In this document: positions 11,922 through 23,719 of the stretch, piece by piece
Layout of the letters: the number at the start of each line of letters is the position of its first letter
Numbering within the stretch: position 1 is the first letter of the stretch
Assembly (NCBI GenBank): GCA_020226215.1
Contig: CM035232.1
Location: 15,846,316 to 15,910,315 of the forward strand
Direction of reading: 5' to 3'
Length of the DNA stretch: 64,000 nucleotides
DNA from: Sindora glabra
Lineage: Eukaryota; Streptophyta; Magnoliopsida; Fabales; Fabaceae
The notes under the pieces: generated by a model
The model's database searches: none
What the model was told of the DNA's origin: nothing
Seen by the model: the letters and a program-made list of their open reading frames with translations, nothing else
Position numbers and translations under genes: made by a program

Positions 11922-11951
11922 AGCCCGCGCATTGCACGGGCTATAATCTAG
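11922..11951 (+). mobile_element. Helitron 3' terminus
   Basis: A GC-rich hairpin (AGCCCGCG at 11,922-11,929 pairing with CACGGGCT at 11,934-11,941) lies six bases upstream of CTAG (11,948-11,951), which is followed by T. A short hairpin shortly before a terminal CTRR with a 3' T is the hallmark of plant Helitron 3' ends. I could not identify the matching 5' TC end upstream, so the element's length is unknown. No Rep/helicase coding is visible, so it would be non-autonomous. Confidence 0.75.
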
Positions 11952-11959
11952 TTTTTCCT

Positions 11960-12175
11960 TTCATTTGCCATCGTAAAATGCAGTTTTTTCCTTTAACTGG
12001 GTAAGTGGGTTCTTCCGGGATACGCTATTTTCTCCATTAGTGACGTCTACTAATTTCGTCTTCTTTCCCCGAGCAAAAGGTACTTTCCCTGCGAAAGGCC
12101 AATCTACAGGCACTGTATCCCTTCAGTGCACGCCGTTTTTGGTTTCCATCTTAATTTGATGGCCTTCTCTTACAG
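11960..12175 (+). promoter_or_regulatory. Probable 5' leader exon of a plus-strand gene
   Basis: Base composition shifts abruptly to a mixed, pyrimidine-rich, higher-GC sequence typical of a plant leader. It ends at TACAG followed by GTTATG (12,176), a usable splice donor. A strong polypyrimidine-CAG acceptor lies at 14,772, just before an ATG exon. The transcription start cannot be fixed. The leader abuts the Helitron end at 11,951, so the promoter may have been displaced by that insertion. Confidence 0.45.
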
Positions 12176-14772
12176 GTTATGTTTACTTTCTCTTTCTGTC
12201 TTTTGTTTTCCTATTTTGAATTCCGACTTTGTCATCTTCCCCCAGTTTGGAATTACCGCAAAACTAGGTTTTCATTCATTAACATACGAAATTCTGTAAA
12301 AATATTGTTTTTGTAACTGTAGTCTGCTTGCTGTTTATGATTCTTGTGGGGATGTGTAGTGTGGCATATAAATCTTTTTCTTTTTGGATGATCTTTTTTT
12401 AAGTATGGTGTTGCTTGAATTAAGCAAATCTCTAGCAGAATGAATCATAGAGTAAGTAACCAATTAGTTCTAGGCGACTTACTGTTCTTCTTGCTCTTGC
12501 TTTGTTTCTTTCTTTAAATTGTGATCTGTTTGATGGTGGTTTGGATTACGTGAGTGATGATGATGGCCTAAATTTGGGGTATGTTGATATTGAAGCTTTG
12601 ATGTTGTAATCGGTAAGGGGTCAGCTAATGGTACATTTCTAGTTATTAGCGTAATTTCATGGACCTGTGTGTTGTTTGTTGCTTCATTTTAATATATTTG
12701 AACTTTGAAGTTTGAAGTCTATATGTGAGGTTTCAGAATTAATATGTTAAAACTGTGAATGCAATCTGTGATTCAATCTGCATTCCATCTGTTTGATAAT
12801 TTGTTTCAATGAAGTATGTTGCGTTAATTCCATCTTACTTTCTGTGTTATTTCCTTTGATCTTACTCTGAATATTATTCCAGTCATTTTATTTGGGTTTT
12901 GTCTCAACCATAGAAAGACCCCAACTCTAGAACTTATGGTTCTTGAATTTTTTCTTTTATGGTTTTTTTCCAGAAGCTTTAATGATAATTTTTTTAATCT
13001 ATTTCTTTTTCATGCTGCGGTCATTTTGTAAATAAGAATATAAGCATTAGCTGTGCTTTGGCTACATTGTACAGCTTAGTCGTTTTTGTATATAGTTACA
13101 CTTTGAAAGTGCCTTTAGATATGGAATTGAAAGTGCATAATTTTATTGACAATGTTTCAGCAGCTAATAGTTATAATAATTAGTTGATTTAATCAACTGT
13201 TAGCTGATAGTTGATTATATTAGTTAATTTGATTAGCTGATTATATTAATTATTTAAATAAAAATATTTAATAAAATTAATTGTTTATGATTAGTTGTTT
13301 GTTTGTAAAATGATAAATAAATATATGAGTATATTTTATAAGTTATTTGAGTATTCTTTTATTTTAATACTTTAGATTCTATATATTTTTAATAGATTAA
13401 ATTTTCTTGTAAATAATATATTATTATAAATTATTATATATTAAATATTTCTTTAAAATTAAATTAATATAATTTTATAGTTATTGATTTTTTTAAGAAA
13501 TCAATAATTATGATTATTTAATTTTTCATGTAAAAATAATATTATAATTTTTTACAGGAAGGATAAACTTGGAAATATAAAAATTAATTAGGGGTAATAT
13601 AATCATTTTATAAAATTATTGGGGGTAATATACATTGTATGAAATAGTTATTTCAAAACACTGCACCCCTCTAATATTTTGAAATCAGCTTATTTAAGGG
13701 TAATAAATTGATTATCAAATATTAAAAATGGCTTATTAGAGTAAGTCAATTAGCTAATTTGATCAAAGCAGCAAAATGTTACTTAATAAGCCATTTGCCA
13801 AACATTATTTCTAGAAATTTTATGATGTTGTTTGGAAGAGGTATTCAATCCAGACCTCCCTGTTGTCGTTGTTCCAAAATAATGTGATTAAAATGGTTGG
13901 ATGGGCCTTATTAGTGCACTGGAGATATAGATGCAGGCTATCATCAGCCAAACTGATATTTGACCATCCTTTAGTTCATGATGCAACGTCTATCTCACTA
14001 GTCTTGACACACGCCCAGTTAAATTTGAATCATGTTTAAATTCTAAAGCAGCAAGGTAAAAGCATGATTACTTTGTTAAAATGAAAACTGGAATAAGTAT
14101 CTTTATTGCTATTTTCTTCTTTATGAAATCATTCAAAATGATTAAATTTCAGCTTTAGTCTAGAAGGCTTAGATTAGTTTGACATTTTGTTGACAATTTT
14201 TAGCCGTAGCATTAACTTTCAATATATTCAAGCACTTCCCTTTCTTTCTCACTGCATCTTGTTTCCCATTCTCCTCTTTCTTTCAAATTTTGATGAACGT
14301 ATGTACCATTTTTTATTTTGAAATCTGTCGCCACAATAAAACAAAATGCAAAAGTTTGTGACTTAGCTTTAATATGAACAATAAGCTTTTCTTATTTGAG
14401 ATCTTCTTAGTTTCAATTTATTTGAGTTGCATGAAGTAATTAACTAGGATGAAAATCAATTAAAGGAGTAGAGAAGTGCCTGGGACTATTTTTATTGGTC
14501 TCGGGGTTCATAACGAATTAATAATTTTGCTTTTTTTAAGGTTATAAAATTTTGGAGTTCATTCTTAATGCATTACTATTGTATTGTAGTTAATATGCTT
14601 AGTTGTCTTTTAAAAGCCATGGAAAGAAGGAAAGTTCTCTTTGACTTTCCATTTCTCATTATGGTCAGAACACTGGGTCTCCAAGAAGAAGGGATTAATA
14701 AATTTAAATCCTTCCTCGAGGTGGATAAGCGTCTTTTGTACCTGATTCGTATATAATTTTTTCCTTTTTCAG
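12176..14772 (+). other. Probable leader intron
   Basis: T-rich plus-strand sequence, as expected of a plant intron, between the proposed donor at 12,176 and acceptor at 14,772. It contains a MITE-like insertion at about 13,151-13,806. No coding region is readable inside. Confidence 0.4.
13151..13806. mobile_element. MITE-like element rich in GCTGATAG/GCTAATT words
   Basis: The ends read AATGTTT at 13,151 and AAACATT at 13,806. Inside, AGCTAAT/AGCTGATAG-type words and their complements cluster near both ends, with an AT-rich centre and no coding. Right-end text (CTTAATAAGCCATTTGCCAAACATT) resembles hAT-type MITEs in which GGCAAATGGCTTATT forms the end. I could not find a matching target duplication. 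Confidence 0.45.
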
Positions 14773-14827
14773 ATCAAGCCAATAATGGCTCCAGTTGTTG
14801 ATTCTACCTACGATGGCAATAGTCAAG
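14773..14827 (+). pseudogene. Short first coding exon of a truncated or unrecognised gene
   Basis: A near-ideal acceptor (T-rich tract then CAG, to 14,772) precedes ATCAAGCCAATA and an ATG at 14,785. The frame reads MAPVVDSTYDGNSQ and stops at a good donor, CAAG then GTAAG, at 14,828. A small ATG exon after a long leader intron (12,176-14,772, with a MITE inside) is a common plant gene layout. I do not recognise the family from 14 residues. No matching downstream exons are visible up to the LINE remnant at 16.2 kb, so the rest has been lost, lies far away, or is too small for me to see. Confidence 0.4.
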
Positions 14828-16230
14828 GTAAGAATAGTAAATGGCTCATACATACATACAGACATATATATATTTATATAACCATAATGAGCGTTGACCA
14901 TATTGAGTATTCATATCAAAGGGATCAGTATTCATATTTCTAAGTTGACAAATGTGGACGTCACATTTTTGTTGATATTATACAGTGCATGCTTTCCTCC
15001 TAGTTGATTTTATTCTATTTTTGCTATGCCTACTGCACCTATGAAATCCCCGACATGACCTTTCAACGTCAAGATTGTAAGTAAGCAATTTTTTACCTTT
15101 TCAAATCTGATTTGCAAGTTGCACGCCGCATCATCTATGAAACGTAGACATGACAAGGCTATGCTATTGTATATAACTGTTAAGAGTGGACTTAATGGAC
15201 TTACTTCAATAGTTACTTTGTTAAAGGATTTATAGTTGAGACACTGTATATTTTGTATGCTTAGTGGTCCGATAACTGATGTCTTAAATTTTGGGGAAAA
15301 AATTCCGTATTAATTTTGTTTCCTGATTTAATACATTGGTCAATGTGTTTTTGAACTTAAACATTACAGCTTAAGATAACAGGCTATTATAGTCTTTATC
15401 CAATAGAATTGTTTGAGAACTGTCCATTTACGAAGGTATTTGGTGGGACTTTGGAGGCTTCATAACCCTTTTAATTTAATGGAGTCACTATGTTGGTTAT
15501 TGAGAATGTTTATGACTTCAATGTAATAGTTATTCACTGTAACGTGATATATTAGAGTTTTTATGTATTCATAAGAAAGAGATATAATTTGTCATCATGC
15601 GGAGATATTATCAACCATCGAGTTGCATGTTGTGGTTGATAATCAACTTTAGAATTTGAGAGGTAGAAAGTGAAACTGTGGAAACATCTCTTGAATTTTA
15701 AATTTATAAACATCCTTTTGACTTTGTTAAGTTAGTTCAGCGAAGAAAGATGTTGATTCCTGTTAGAATTTCAAGCTTCCCCTTCCATGGTAATACGCTA
15801 AAATGGAACCACTAACCCCGCGACTTTTGGCTACGAAAGTGGATGCCGATGCTAATAATGGAGTTTATCGTGCTCTATGGGACTTGATAAGTTGATCGTA
15901 TATCTTGTGCTCTGCTCACAGTTTTAATTAATACTTGTACACAACTCAGTGAATTTTTTTCTGAAGTATTGGATTATATAGACAAGTTTGTGAAGAGCTT
16001 AAAATGATCTTGTTACGATATTTTGTTTTTGATAAGAAAATTACAACATGTACATCGCAGGAACTGAGTTTATTATCGTTATATTTATTATTATTATTAT
16101 AGAGAGAGGGGGTATATTATATAAAATCATGTAACCTTTTAAGCAATTATAGAGGGTTGTAATTCACTCTTTCATTTCTCACCCAGAATCAACGTTTTCA
16201 TTTGAAGTGAGGCTAAGCTCCGAAGAGAAG
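14828..16230. other. No clear gene; short GC-richer island inside
   Basis: Mostly intron-like or intergenic sequence. At about 15,780-15,890 the composition rises. A plus frame reads MEPLTPRLLATKVDADANN before a stop 11 codons later, and a minus frame reads TPLLASASTFVAKSRGVSGS. I recognise neither. It may be an exon fossil or a small transposon remnant. Confidence 0.4.
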
Positions 16231-16239
16231 AACCGAAGG

Positions 16240-17115
16240 TTATATTAGCCTGCAGTTGGAATACCTAAGAAATCATGCGCAATACATTGCTTGCTTCCTA
16301 TAAGACAATCTAGTACCGAGCAGCACAAACAAAGATGACCAAGCTGTTCAAAGCTATTCTAACCAATTTAGGAACTACTTTATTGCCTTCGTGATAAATA
16401 TGATTACACTTCTGTAAAAAGAAAGCTTCCTTTTTAGTCATCATATAAAAAGACAAGTTGCGCTGAATGACTTAGATTAGGACTACCCCTATTAACCAAA
16501 GATGCTGCTCAGAAATAATCATTTTCAATATCCACTTGAAGCAATCTCATCCTTACACAAAAAGCTTTATATATTGCCCAAAGTTGAGCTTCCAACAGAA
16601 TGTTCACAACTAAATTAAAGCAATATTAGTCACAAAGCCACGGGCAGAATTTCATTGGAACACAAGGGGCAACTTTAAAAAAAATTTAAAACTATGTTTT
16701 ATGTATTAGTATTAGTATTATATATTAATGTGAAATTTTTTTTAAAGTTTCTTTTAAATAAATCACCTGGCCCTAAAAATTTTAACTCCTAAAATTTTAA
16801 TTCAAGTAATATGAAAATAAGAACCATTCATGTCCCATTTGATAATATTATTTGTCAAGGCTGTGACTTGCAAAGTGCAAAGTCCGCAGAAATTGAATTT
16901 TACATTCCATAAACACTCTCAATATTCTTGAAGGCATTATTGGTTGAATTGGAATGAAATAAAATCTGGAAATATAGCTCATCTCTAGAAAGCTCTTCCT
17001 CCTTAGAGAGAATCATGTTTCTCTGTTTCCAAATCATCTGACGAGCAAAATTGAAAGTTACATCGCAGTTAATCCTTCTTCTAGCGCAAACCCAAGTAGC
17101 TGCAAATGGTATGAA
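16240..17115 (-). pseudogene. LINE-derived RNase H remnant (RVT_3-like)
   Basis: On the minus strand the frame reads ARRRINCDVTFNFARQMIWK (about 17.1-17.03 kb), the linker typical of plant L1-type ORF2. It then reads EAQLWAIYKAF (16,560-16,592), matching the alpha-helix of plant RNase H with its catalytic E, and HIYHEGN (16,382-16,402), matching the C-terminal H-x-REGN motif. An AT-rich insertion at about 16.68-16.81 kb and several stops split the domain. RNase H would degrade RNA in RNA-DNA hybrids during retrotransposition. No reverse transcriptase was seen next to it, so this is a fragment. Confidence 0.75.
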
Positions 17116-17147
17116 CTATAATTTGAGGGGTTAAATTGTCACAAGTC

Positions 17148-17150
<3 letters not shown>

Positions 17151-17203
<53 letters not shown>
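17151..17203. repeat. (TTA)n microsatellite
   Basis: Near-perfect trinucleotide run of about 17 units immediately upstream (plus strand) of the unidentified region at 17.3-17.6 kb. Confidence 0.95.
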
Positions 17204-17204
<1 letters not shown>

Positions 17205-17418
17205 AATAGAAGTCATTAAACCATTAGATACATATATGTTACAAGTATGAATTGAACCTTAAATGCAATGAAATATATAAAATCTTTAATAAATATCGAA
17301 TACCACCTGAATTAAAGATTTTTGGCTATACATCATTCACCTTTCTTGCAGTGAATCCAGCTATGTTATGTGAATTTATCCCAGGGATCCTCCGTAGAAT
17401 TTGACTCTATTGCGGTGA

Positions 17419-17607
17419 TTAAGGCCATCCACGATCCCATGCTTCCTTCATCTTGTTGAAGATGTTAGGTCCATCTCCCAAAGAGCTGGTTGCTTCTTTT
17501 TGAAAAATCACAGATCCCTCAAAGCAGCTAACTAGCTTTTTAGATGTCATAAACAGAGATTGTGTTTTGTAAATTTCGTCTTGTGACTCCCAATTCCTGC
17601 TGCTCAA
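17419..17607 (-). other. Unrecognised 62-codon minus-strand frame
   Basis: The frame starts MSSRNWESQDEIY and ends NKMKEAWDRGWP. Its composition is balanced and unlike the surrounding AT-rich shadows, so it may be an exon fragment. I do not recognise a family. It lies upstream, in minus-strand sense, of the LINE RNase H remnant and could belong to the same dead element. Confidence 0.3.
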
Positions 17608-17609
17608 AT

Positions 17610-18122
17610 CCTGACTTAAACCTTACAGTCAAGACTCACGTATGAAGATTCAAGCAAATAAAATAGAAATTACAATTAGATAAAGAAAATGCAATTAAAT
17701 GGTAGAATATTCATTGAAAATTTTCCAAAATTACATTCTTCATGCTTGCCCAAAATGAAGACAAAGATGGTTAAATGGTTCTCACTCTTGAGTTCCAATC
17801 TTGAGGTTGAAAACCCTGCAACAAATATTTGTACAGATCCTCTCCTTTCTCTTTTATCATTTTTAGAGAGATAAGGATATAATTTTTATTTTATAATTTA
17901 TTTTTTTCAATAAAATTTATAATTTCAAAAAAAATTATGTATTTATGAATGTATTTGGATATATTTATATTTTTTATGTTTTCAAAAACTATTTTTAAAA
18001 ATTATTGTTAGATCGAAGGAAAATAAAAAATAAACGACAATAGGTGTTGAATGTAAGAAAATATTTTATTTAATTATAAAATTAATATCTAGAGTAAGAA
18101 AATAAATTCAAAAATATCTAAG
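17610..18122. other. Intergenic AT-rich DNA, no gene seen
   Basis: A mixed-composition stretch to about 17,870 gives way to AT-rich sequence. No motifs recognised on either strand. Confidence 0.5.
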
Positions 18123-18981
18123 GCTTTGTTTCACGTAAATAACTAATAAATTAGTTAATAACTAATAAATTAGGTAATAATTGATAAGTTACTAGTTGAG
18201 AAGTACAAAAAATATTTAAGGCTTTGTTTTATATAAGTAACTGATAAGTTAGTTAATAATTAATAAGTCAACTAGTTCCTGATAGGTAATAATTGATAAG
18301 TTAGCTAATTGTATAATAAATATTTTACAAAATTAGTTATTGAAATAGCTAAAATTGTAAAATAATATAAAAATACATAAATTAAAATAATTCATATTTA
18401 TCTAAAAATTAGATTATATTAATTCCATTAAGATATTCAAAATAAAAATATAAAATTTAATATTTAATCAACTATAATTTATTAACTTACATATTTATTT
18501 ATATAATTTCAATTTTTATTATTTATAATATAATTATAATTATTTAAAATATAATTAATTATATTTTATAACATTACATATTATATATGTATTTTTGTAT
18601 ATTTATAGTTTAAAATTAAAATATAATAACATTAAAATTAAATTAATTATATTTTATGACATTATAAATTATTTACCTATTTATTTTTGTTTATCAAGAG
18701 TTTACTATAAATTAAATTACATTATTAAAAAAATATTCAAGTTTACATTTTGAAGGGAATAAATTGTAAATTAACAAAAAGAATAAAAATAAATTTTAAA
18801 AAATTGAAGAGATATCATCTTATAAATTATAAACTATTCAAAATAACTTATTAAATTAAAACTTATTTTTAATAAGTTAATAAGTAAAATACTTTTGGAG
18901 ATTAACTTATTTATTGTATAAAATGGAGCATAAAAGTTGTTTTTATTTTTCTAATTTTAAGTTACATATGAGAAACAGGGC
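18123..18981. mobile_element. MITE-like element with inverted ends and a duplicated left end
   Basis: The left end GCTTTGTTTCACGTAA and the reverse complement of the right end, GCCCTGTTTCTCATAT, match at most positions. The left end is present twice as a direct repeat of about 97 bases (starts near 18,121 and 18,218), each followed by words of the AACTAATAAATTAG type. The interior is AT-rich without coding. No target duplication could be confirmed. Confidence 0.5.
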
Positions 18982-20357
18982 ATAAATTTTTTTTTTCTAA
19001 TTTTAGGTTATATATTAGAGTTACAATTTTCAAAAATTAATTATAAAAATAGTTTTTCAAACAAATTCTTTTTAAAAAAAAATAAAAATATAAAAAATTA
19101 TTTTTAGAAAATAGACAAATAGACTCCCATCTCTTTTTAAAATTATCTTCTATATTTTGTAGAAAATGCCCCGGATCCCTTTCCCATAATATTATTTTTT
19201 TTGTAATATAAAACCATCCATTTTTAATTGATTCATTTGTGACTACAAAGTTTGCGAAAATTAAATAGGACAATCTATGTTGTATCATAAAAAAAATCTT
19301 TATTTAATAAATATCTATAAATATTAGTATGATAAAAATATATAAATCTTAGAAAAAAATTTAATCTCATGATACAATCTCAATCATATGGAGTTTTCCA
19401 TTGAAAAAATTTTAAAAAAAATCTCTCCTTCCCCTAAATATTTCGTCGAAACAAACGGATCATTGATAGGCATTCTTGCGTGTCATCGCACCACCAAATT
19501 GAAGAAAGTCTTTTCACTCAAGTCACATGAAATGGAAGTTTTACATTTTTTTATATTCAAAGTTTGATTCAAAAAATTTATTTAATCATTCTTATTATTA
19601 AAAAATAAAAAAACAAGATTATTTTATATAATTATGAGAGAAATTTTAATATATTAATAAATTATTATATCGTCATGTAATGTAAATTTTTCCTTTATTT
19701 CCTATGCCTTTTCATGAACAAGATTGTTTTCTACGATGAAGACGAACTATCACATAGGACCATTCTGCTTCTCCACACCGTAATGCATCCACAAATTTGA
19801 TGGTAGTGGGTCCCAGTAGAGTTACCTGGCAACATGGGATTAGTAGTGGCAACATCGGATTGGTTATGTCAAGAATGATAGTGACGGTGGAAGTGGAGCG
19901 TCCATTTTCAACATGCTGGAGGATACCCTTTTTTTTTCTTTTTATAACCCCAATTTTTGACGCATCACATTAACCTTTGCATAATTCAAAATCGAAGCAA
20001 ATTAAATCCCTTTTTAGGATAAAATATTTTTAATAATAATTTTTTATTCATAAAATTTGAAATTGAAATTTTACATATCAAAATTTTAATCAATTATCAT
20101 TAATACATACTGTAAATTTTATTATTACAATAAAAATAATGATGGAAGAAAAATTTATAATATATTAATATATTACTAAATTTGATTATTAATATATTAT
20201 TTTATAAAATATTTTGAAAGATTATCAATTTAGTGTATAATCCCATAATATTATTTAATAATAACTAGTAGCATAATAAACAAAAGATCCCAGAGAAGAG
20301 TCCAATGATGGTAAGATTTCTCGGGTGGAACCAAAACGTAAATGGAAACTTCTTTCT
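18982..20357. other. Intergenic AT-rich DNA, no gene seen
   Basis: A short GC-richer patch at about 19,780-19,930 (with GGCAACATGGGAT and GGCAACATCGGAT as near repeats) is the only contrast. It has no readable frame and no identity I can support. Confidence 0.5.
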
Positions 20358-20893
20358 AGAGGTGTACAAGGTTGCCTGACCTGATGAGTTCAGTCAAAAA
20401 AATACAGTATTTGAATTCTTTTTTTTAGTTCGATAGGTCCGATGATACTTTTTTTTATGACCCGATTAATAATTGGATTGGGTCCGAGCTAAGATAGAAA
20501 AGCCCGATAGGTCCGACTTGACCCAACCCAATTATATTAATTTATTTTTAATAATATAATTATATATTAGAAAAATATAATTATATTTAATTATTTTTAA
20601 TATAAAAAAATTAATTTAATATAATTAAATATTTTATATATTTAAATATCATATTATCAATTTAAATATCTATTTTTTATTTTAAAAAGTTTAATTTTTT
20701 ATTGAAAAAATATAAAAAAATAAAAATTAGGGCTTTCAGGCTTTTCATTAATAATTTCGAGCCGGTTAGGCTGAGCCGAATAAAAAAATACATAAATAGG
20801 CCGAGTCGGGTTCGGGTCTTAAGTTTTATATAATTCGGCCTGAATGACCCGGCCTAAAGCTTGCCCAACCTGGCCTGGTCCATGTACACTTTT
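20358..20893. mobile_element. MITE with AGAGGTGTACAAGG-type inverted ends
   Basis: The left end AGAGGTGTACAAGG (20,358) and the reverse complement of the right end, AAAAGTGTACATGG (20,893), agree at 11 of 14 positions. The subterminal regions are rich in GGCC/CCGG words (for example GACCCGGCC and GGGTTCGGGTC). This is the arrangement of a common plant MITE type with a GGTGTACATGG-like end. The centre is AT-rich with no coding. Confidence 0.7.
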
Positions 20894-21912
20894 ACTTTTG
20901 TTCATAGAAGCAAGGACCTCTTTGCTCCTTTTTTTCATTTTCTTTTTCTCCTAAAAAATATTATATATATTGAGAGTAAAATTTAAAATTGAATTATAAA
21001 TATTAAATTTTTTTAACTTAAGTAACATCTAATATTTTTAAAAATTTTACACTTTTTAATATATTCAAATTTAATTTCTTATTTTTACATGTGTACATTT
21101 AATAGTTTAACTACTCTTCCAATTATTCAAAAAGTCTGAATTATAAATTTTTTATATTTAGTACATTCAATTTCACTAATTTATCTCTTATCTTATATTT
21201 AATTAATAACTCTTAATCTATATTTAAAAGCTAATTTTAACTCTACTTTTTCATGCATAAGTGCATATTGCTGCTCGTTTTTACTTGTTACGTAAAGCTA
21301 AACTGTTTTCTTTTATTTAAAAATATTATTATACATGTAAATTTTGCCTTTTTTTTTATAAATTTTATCTTTAAAATTAAATAACATAGTAATCATTCTA
21401 TTGTTAAAATAAGAGTAAACAAATTCTTAATAATAAAAAAATATTTAAATATATTTTGTATTAAAAATAATTTCAAATAAAATATTTAAATTATTTTTTT
21501 ATTCATTCATAATTTTTTATACAATTAATTCATATTTAACTAACTTTTATTAAAAATAACTATAATATTTGTTTGCTCTTTTTAATAAGAATGTAAACAA
21601 GATTCGCGAATTGATTCATATCAGTAATGGATTTTCGTGAATTTAAACCCTAAAAAATTAAATTTATTTTTATTGTAGATAATATGAACTGTCAATTGTG
21701 AACCAATTCATATCTATAAGATTCACAGACATATGATTAAAATTTATGAACTAGTTTATACTCATTACAAATTTTAACCGATTTGAACCCCATATTTATT
21801 TTGGATATTAATAATATGAACCAATTCATTATACACCGATTCATTATCATTTCCATGGAATTGATTCATTTAACAAGGTTACTTCTTAACATAATTTTAA
21901 ATACAACGATTG
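20894..21912. other. Intergenic AT-rich DNA, no gene seen
   Basis: No readable frame longer than chance and no recognised element. Near 21.6-21.85 kb words such as GAATTGATTCAT and GAACCAATTCAT recur several times. Confidence 0.5.
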
Positions 21913-21913
21913 A

Positions 21914-21962
<49 letters not shown>
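21913..21962. repeat. Compound (TA)n(GA)n microsatellite
   Basis: An uninterrupted TA run passes directly into a GA run of about 15 units. The frames over it on both strands are repeat artefacts. Confidence 0.95.
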
Positions 21963-21965
<3 letters not shown>

Positions 21966-22159
21966 GGGGAGAAAAGGTTGTGAAAATACTTCAATGGTAG
22001 GAGTAAACAAATCCTTAAAGAAGATATATAGAAGCAAGGGCGGACGCCTGTTGCATATGTTCCCACCTTCTGTTGTAAAATTTTTTAAAGAGTTGAAATT
22101 ATATATGAGCGATGCTTCCATAAAAAAATGTTTTCAGCGCCCTCATAATTAAAAAAAAT

Positions 22160-23700
22160 TACTTTCATAAAAAAAAGCTTCCTCATAATTTAAGCATTTT
22201 AATTATTCATTAAATAATTAATTAAATAAAATTAATTATTTTAACTAAATAAATATATTAAATGAGCAATAAATTAAATAAATTAAGCAAATATTTCTAA
22301 TTAATGATACCAAATAATTAACTAAATAAAATAATTCTAAACATTTTAAATTAACTACTTTAAATAAATAAATAAATTAATTAAGTAATAAATTATTCTA
22401 ATTAATTAAGCCTTTCTAATTAATGAAACAAAATTAACTAAAAATTTAAAATAAGATATTATGAATAAGTAAATATATTAACTAAACAATTATCTAAATA
22501 CATTAACTAAACATTTCTAATTAATGGTATTAAGTAATTAACTAAATAAAATATACTAAACATATTAAATTAATTATTCTAATCAAGTAAAAAAATTAGC
22601 TAAGCAACAAATTATTCTAATTATCTAAGTTTTTCTAATTAACTAAATAAAATTAACTAAACATTTAAAATTATTGAAAGTAATAAGCCTTTATAATAAA
22701 GCATGCAATGTAATAAATAAAATTATCCAAAAATTCAACTAAAGAACTTAAGTATTTATACCTCCCTATTTAAGTATTTCTTCCATCTTTAATAATCTAT
22801 TGCATTTAACTGTTTTAATGAGGATTAAAAAATAATTTTGTTTGTTTGTTTTTACTTAATTTTCTAAAACTACCTTTTAATTCAAAATCAATATTTACTC
22901 TATCTTTTATTTTATTTAAAAAGTCCAATATAGTTAACAATAGAAAAAGAAATATGATGTAATAAATTTGTTGAGATATTCCAAGATGAATATATAAAAT
23001 AATGAAATATTTATTAGTAAAAAATAAAGATAAAACTAAAAAATTAATATTTCATTTTATTTCTAAAATAACAAAAAAAAGAAAAAAATTCTTTAAAATG
23101 CAACAATAATATAAGACAAAGGGAGTATTAACTAAGCAATTAACTAAATTAAATGAACTAAGTATATTATTCTACTTAACATATAAAGGAAACTAATAAG
23201 GTTTGAAAATTAACTACATAAACTAAACATTTATAAGTAAATAAAAGAAATAAACTATCTATCTCTATCCAAGCATGAATAAAATTGAAAGAAAAGGTTT
23301 TTGAAAATTGTAGGCCAAAACTATACAAAACACCAAAAAAATGGGAAAAACAATCAGTACAATTAACAAATAAGTACTAGGAAAAAATTTGTCAATTTAA
23401 AATTTGCAAATTTACCTTTTAACTATAGGAACGAAGCTTAACAAAATTCAAAAACTCTAATGCGCATTAAGAGAATTTGGAAATATGAAGAAGAATAGGT
23501 TTTGTGCACTATTTCATTGTGTTTCAATGTTTTGATAGATTTTTCATTGGAAATAATGAGATTCTAAACATAAAAATTTGAATCACATTTTTTATGAATT
23601 TTTGATAATTTTTTTCAAATTTCCAACTGGTTTCTAATGAAAATAAATCTATCAAAAATAAAAAGAATTTTGAATTTGGTTGCATATTTTCTAATTATTA
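22160..23700. repeat. Low-complexity region of TTAACTAAATAAA-type words
   Basis: From about 22,190 to 23,250, variants of AATTAACTAAATAAAAT and CATTTCTAATTAATG recur many times with irregular spacing, giving a satellite-like texture without a fixed unit. 23,250-23,700 is plain AT-rich. No gene seen. Confidence 0.5.
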
Positions 23701-23719
23701 TTTTTATTTATTCCAATAG

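Noticed and set aside
11661..11951. A terminator or CRISPR-like reading of the repeated and hairpin sequences
   Set aside because: The context is a plant nuclear genome. The hairpins fit a foldback element and a Helitron end, and there are no regularly spaced repeats with unique spacers.
21866..22152. Overlapping frames of 66-80 codons on both strands
   Set aside because: They are translations of the TA/GA microsatellite (long YI and RE or SL runs) and not genes.
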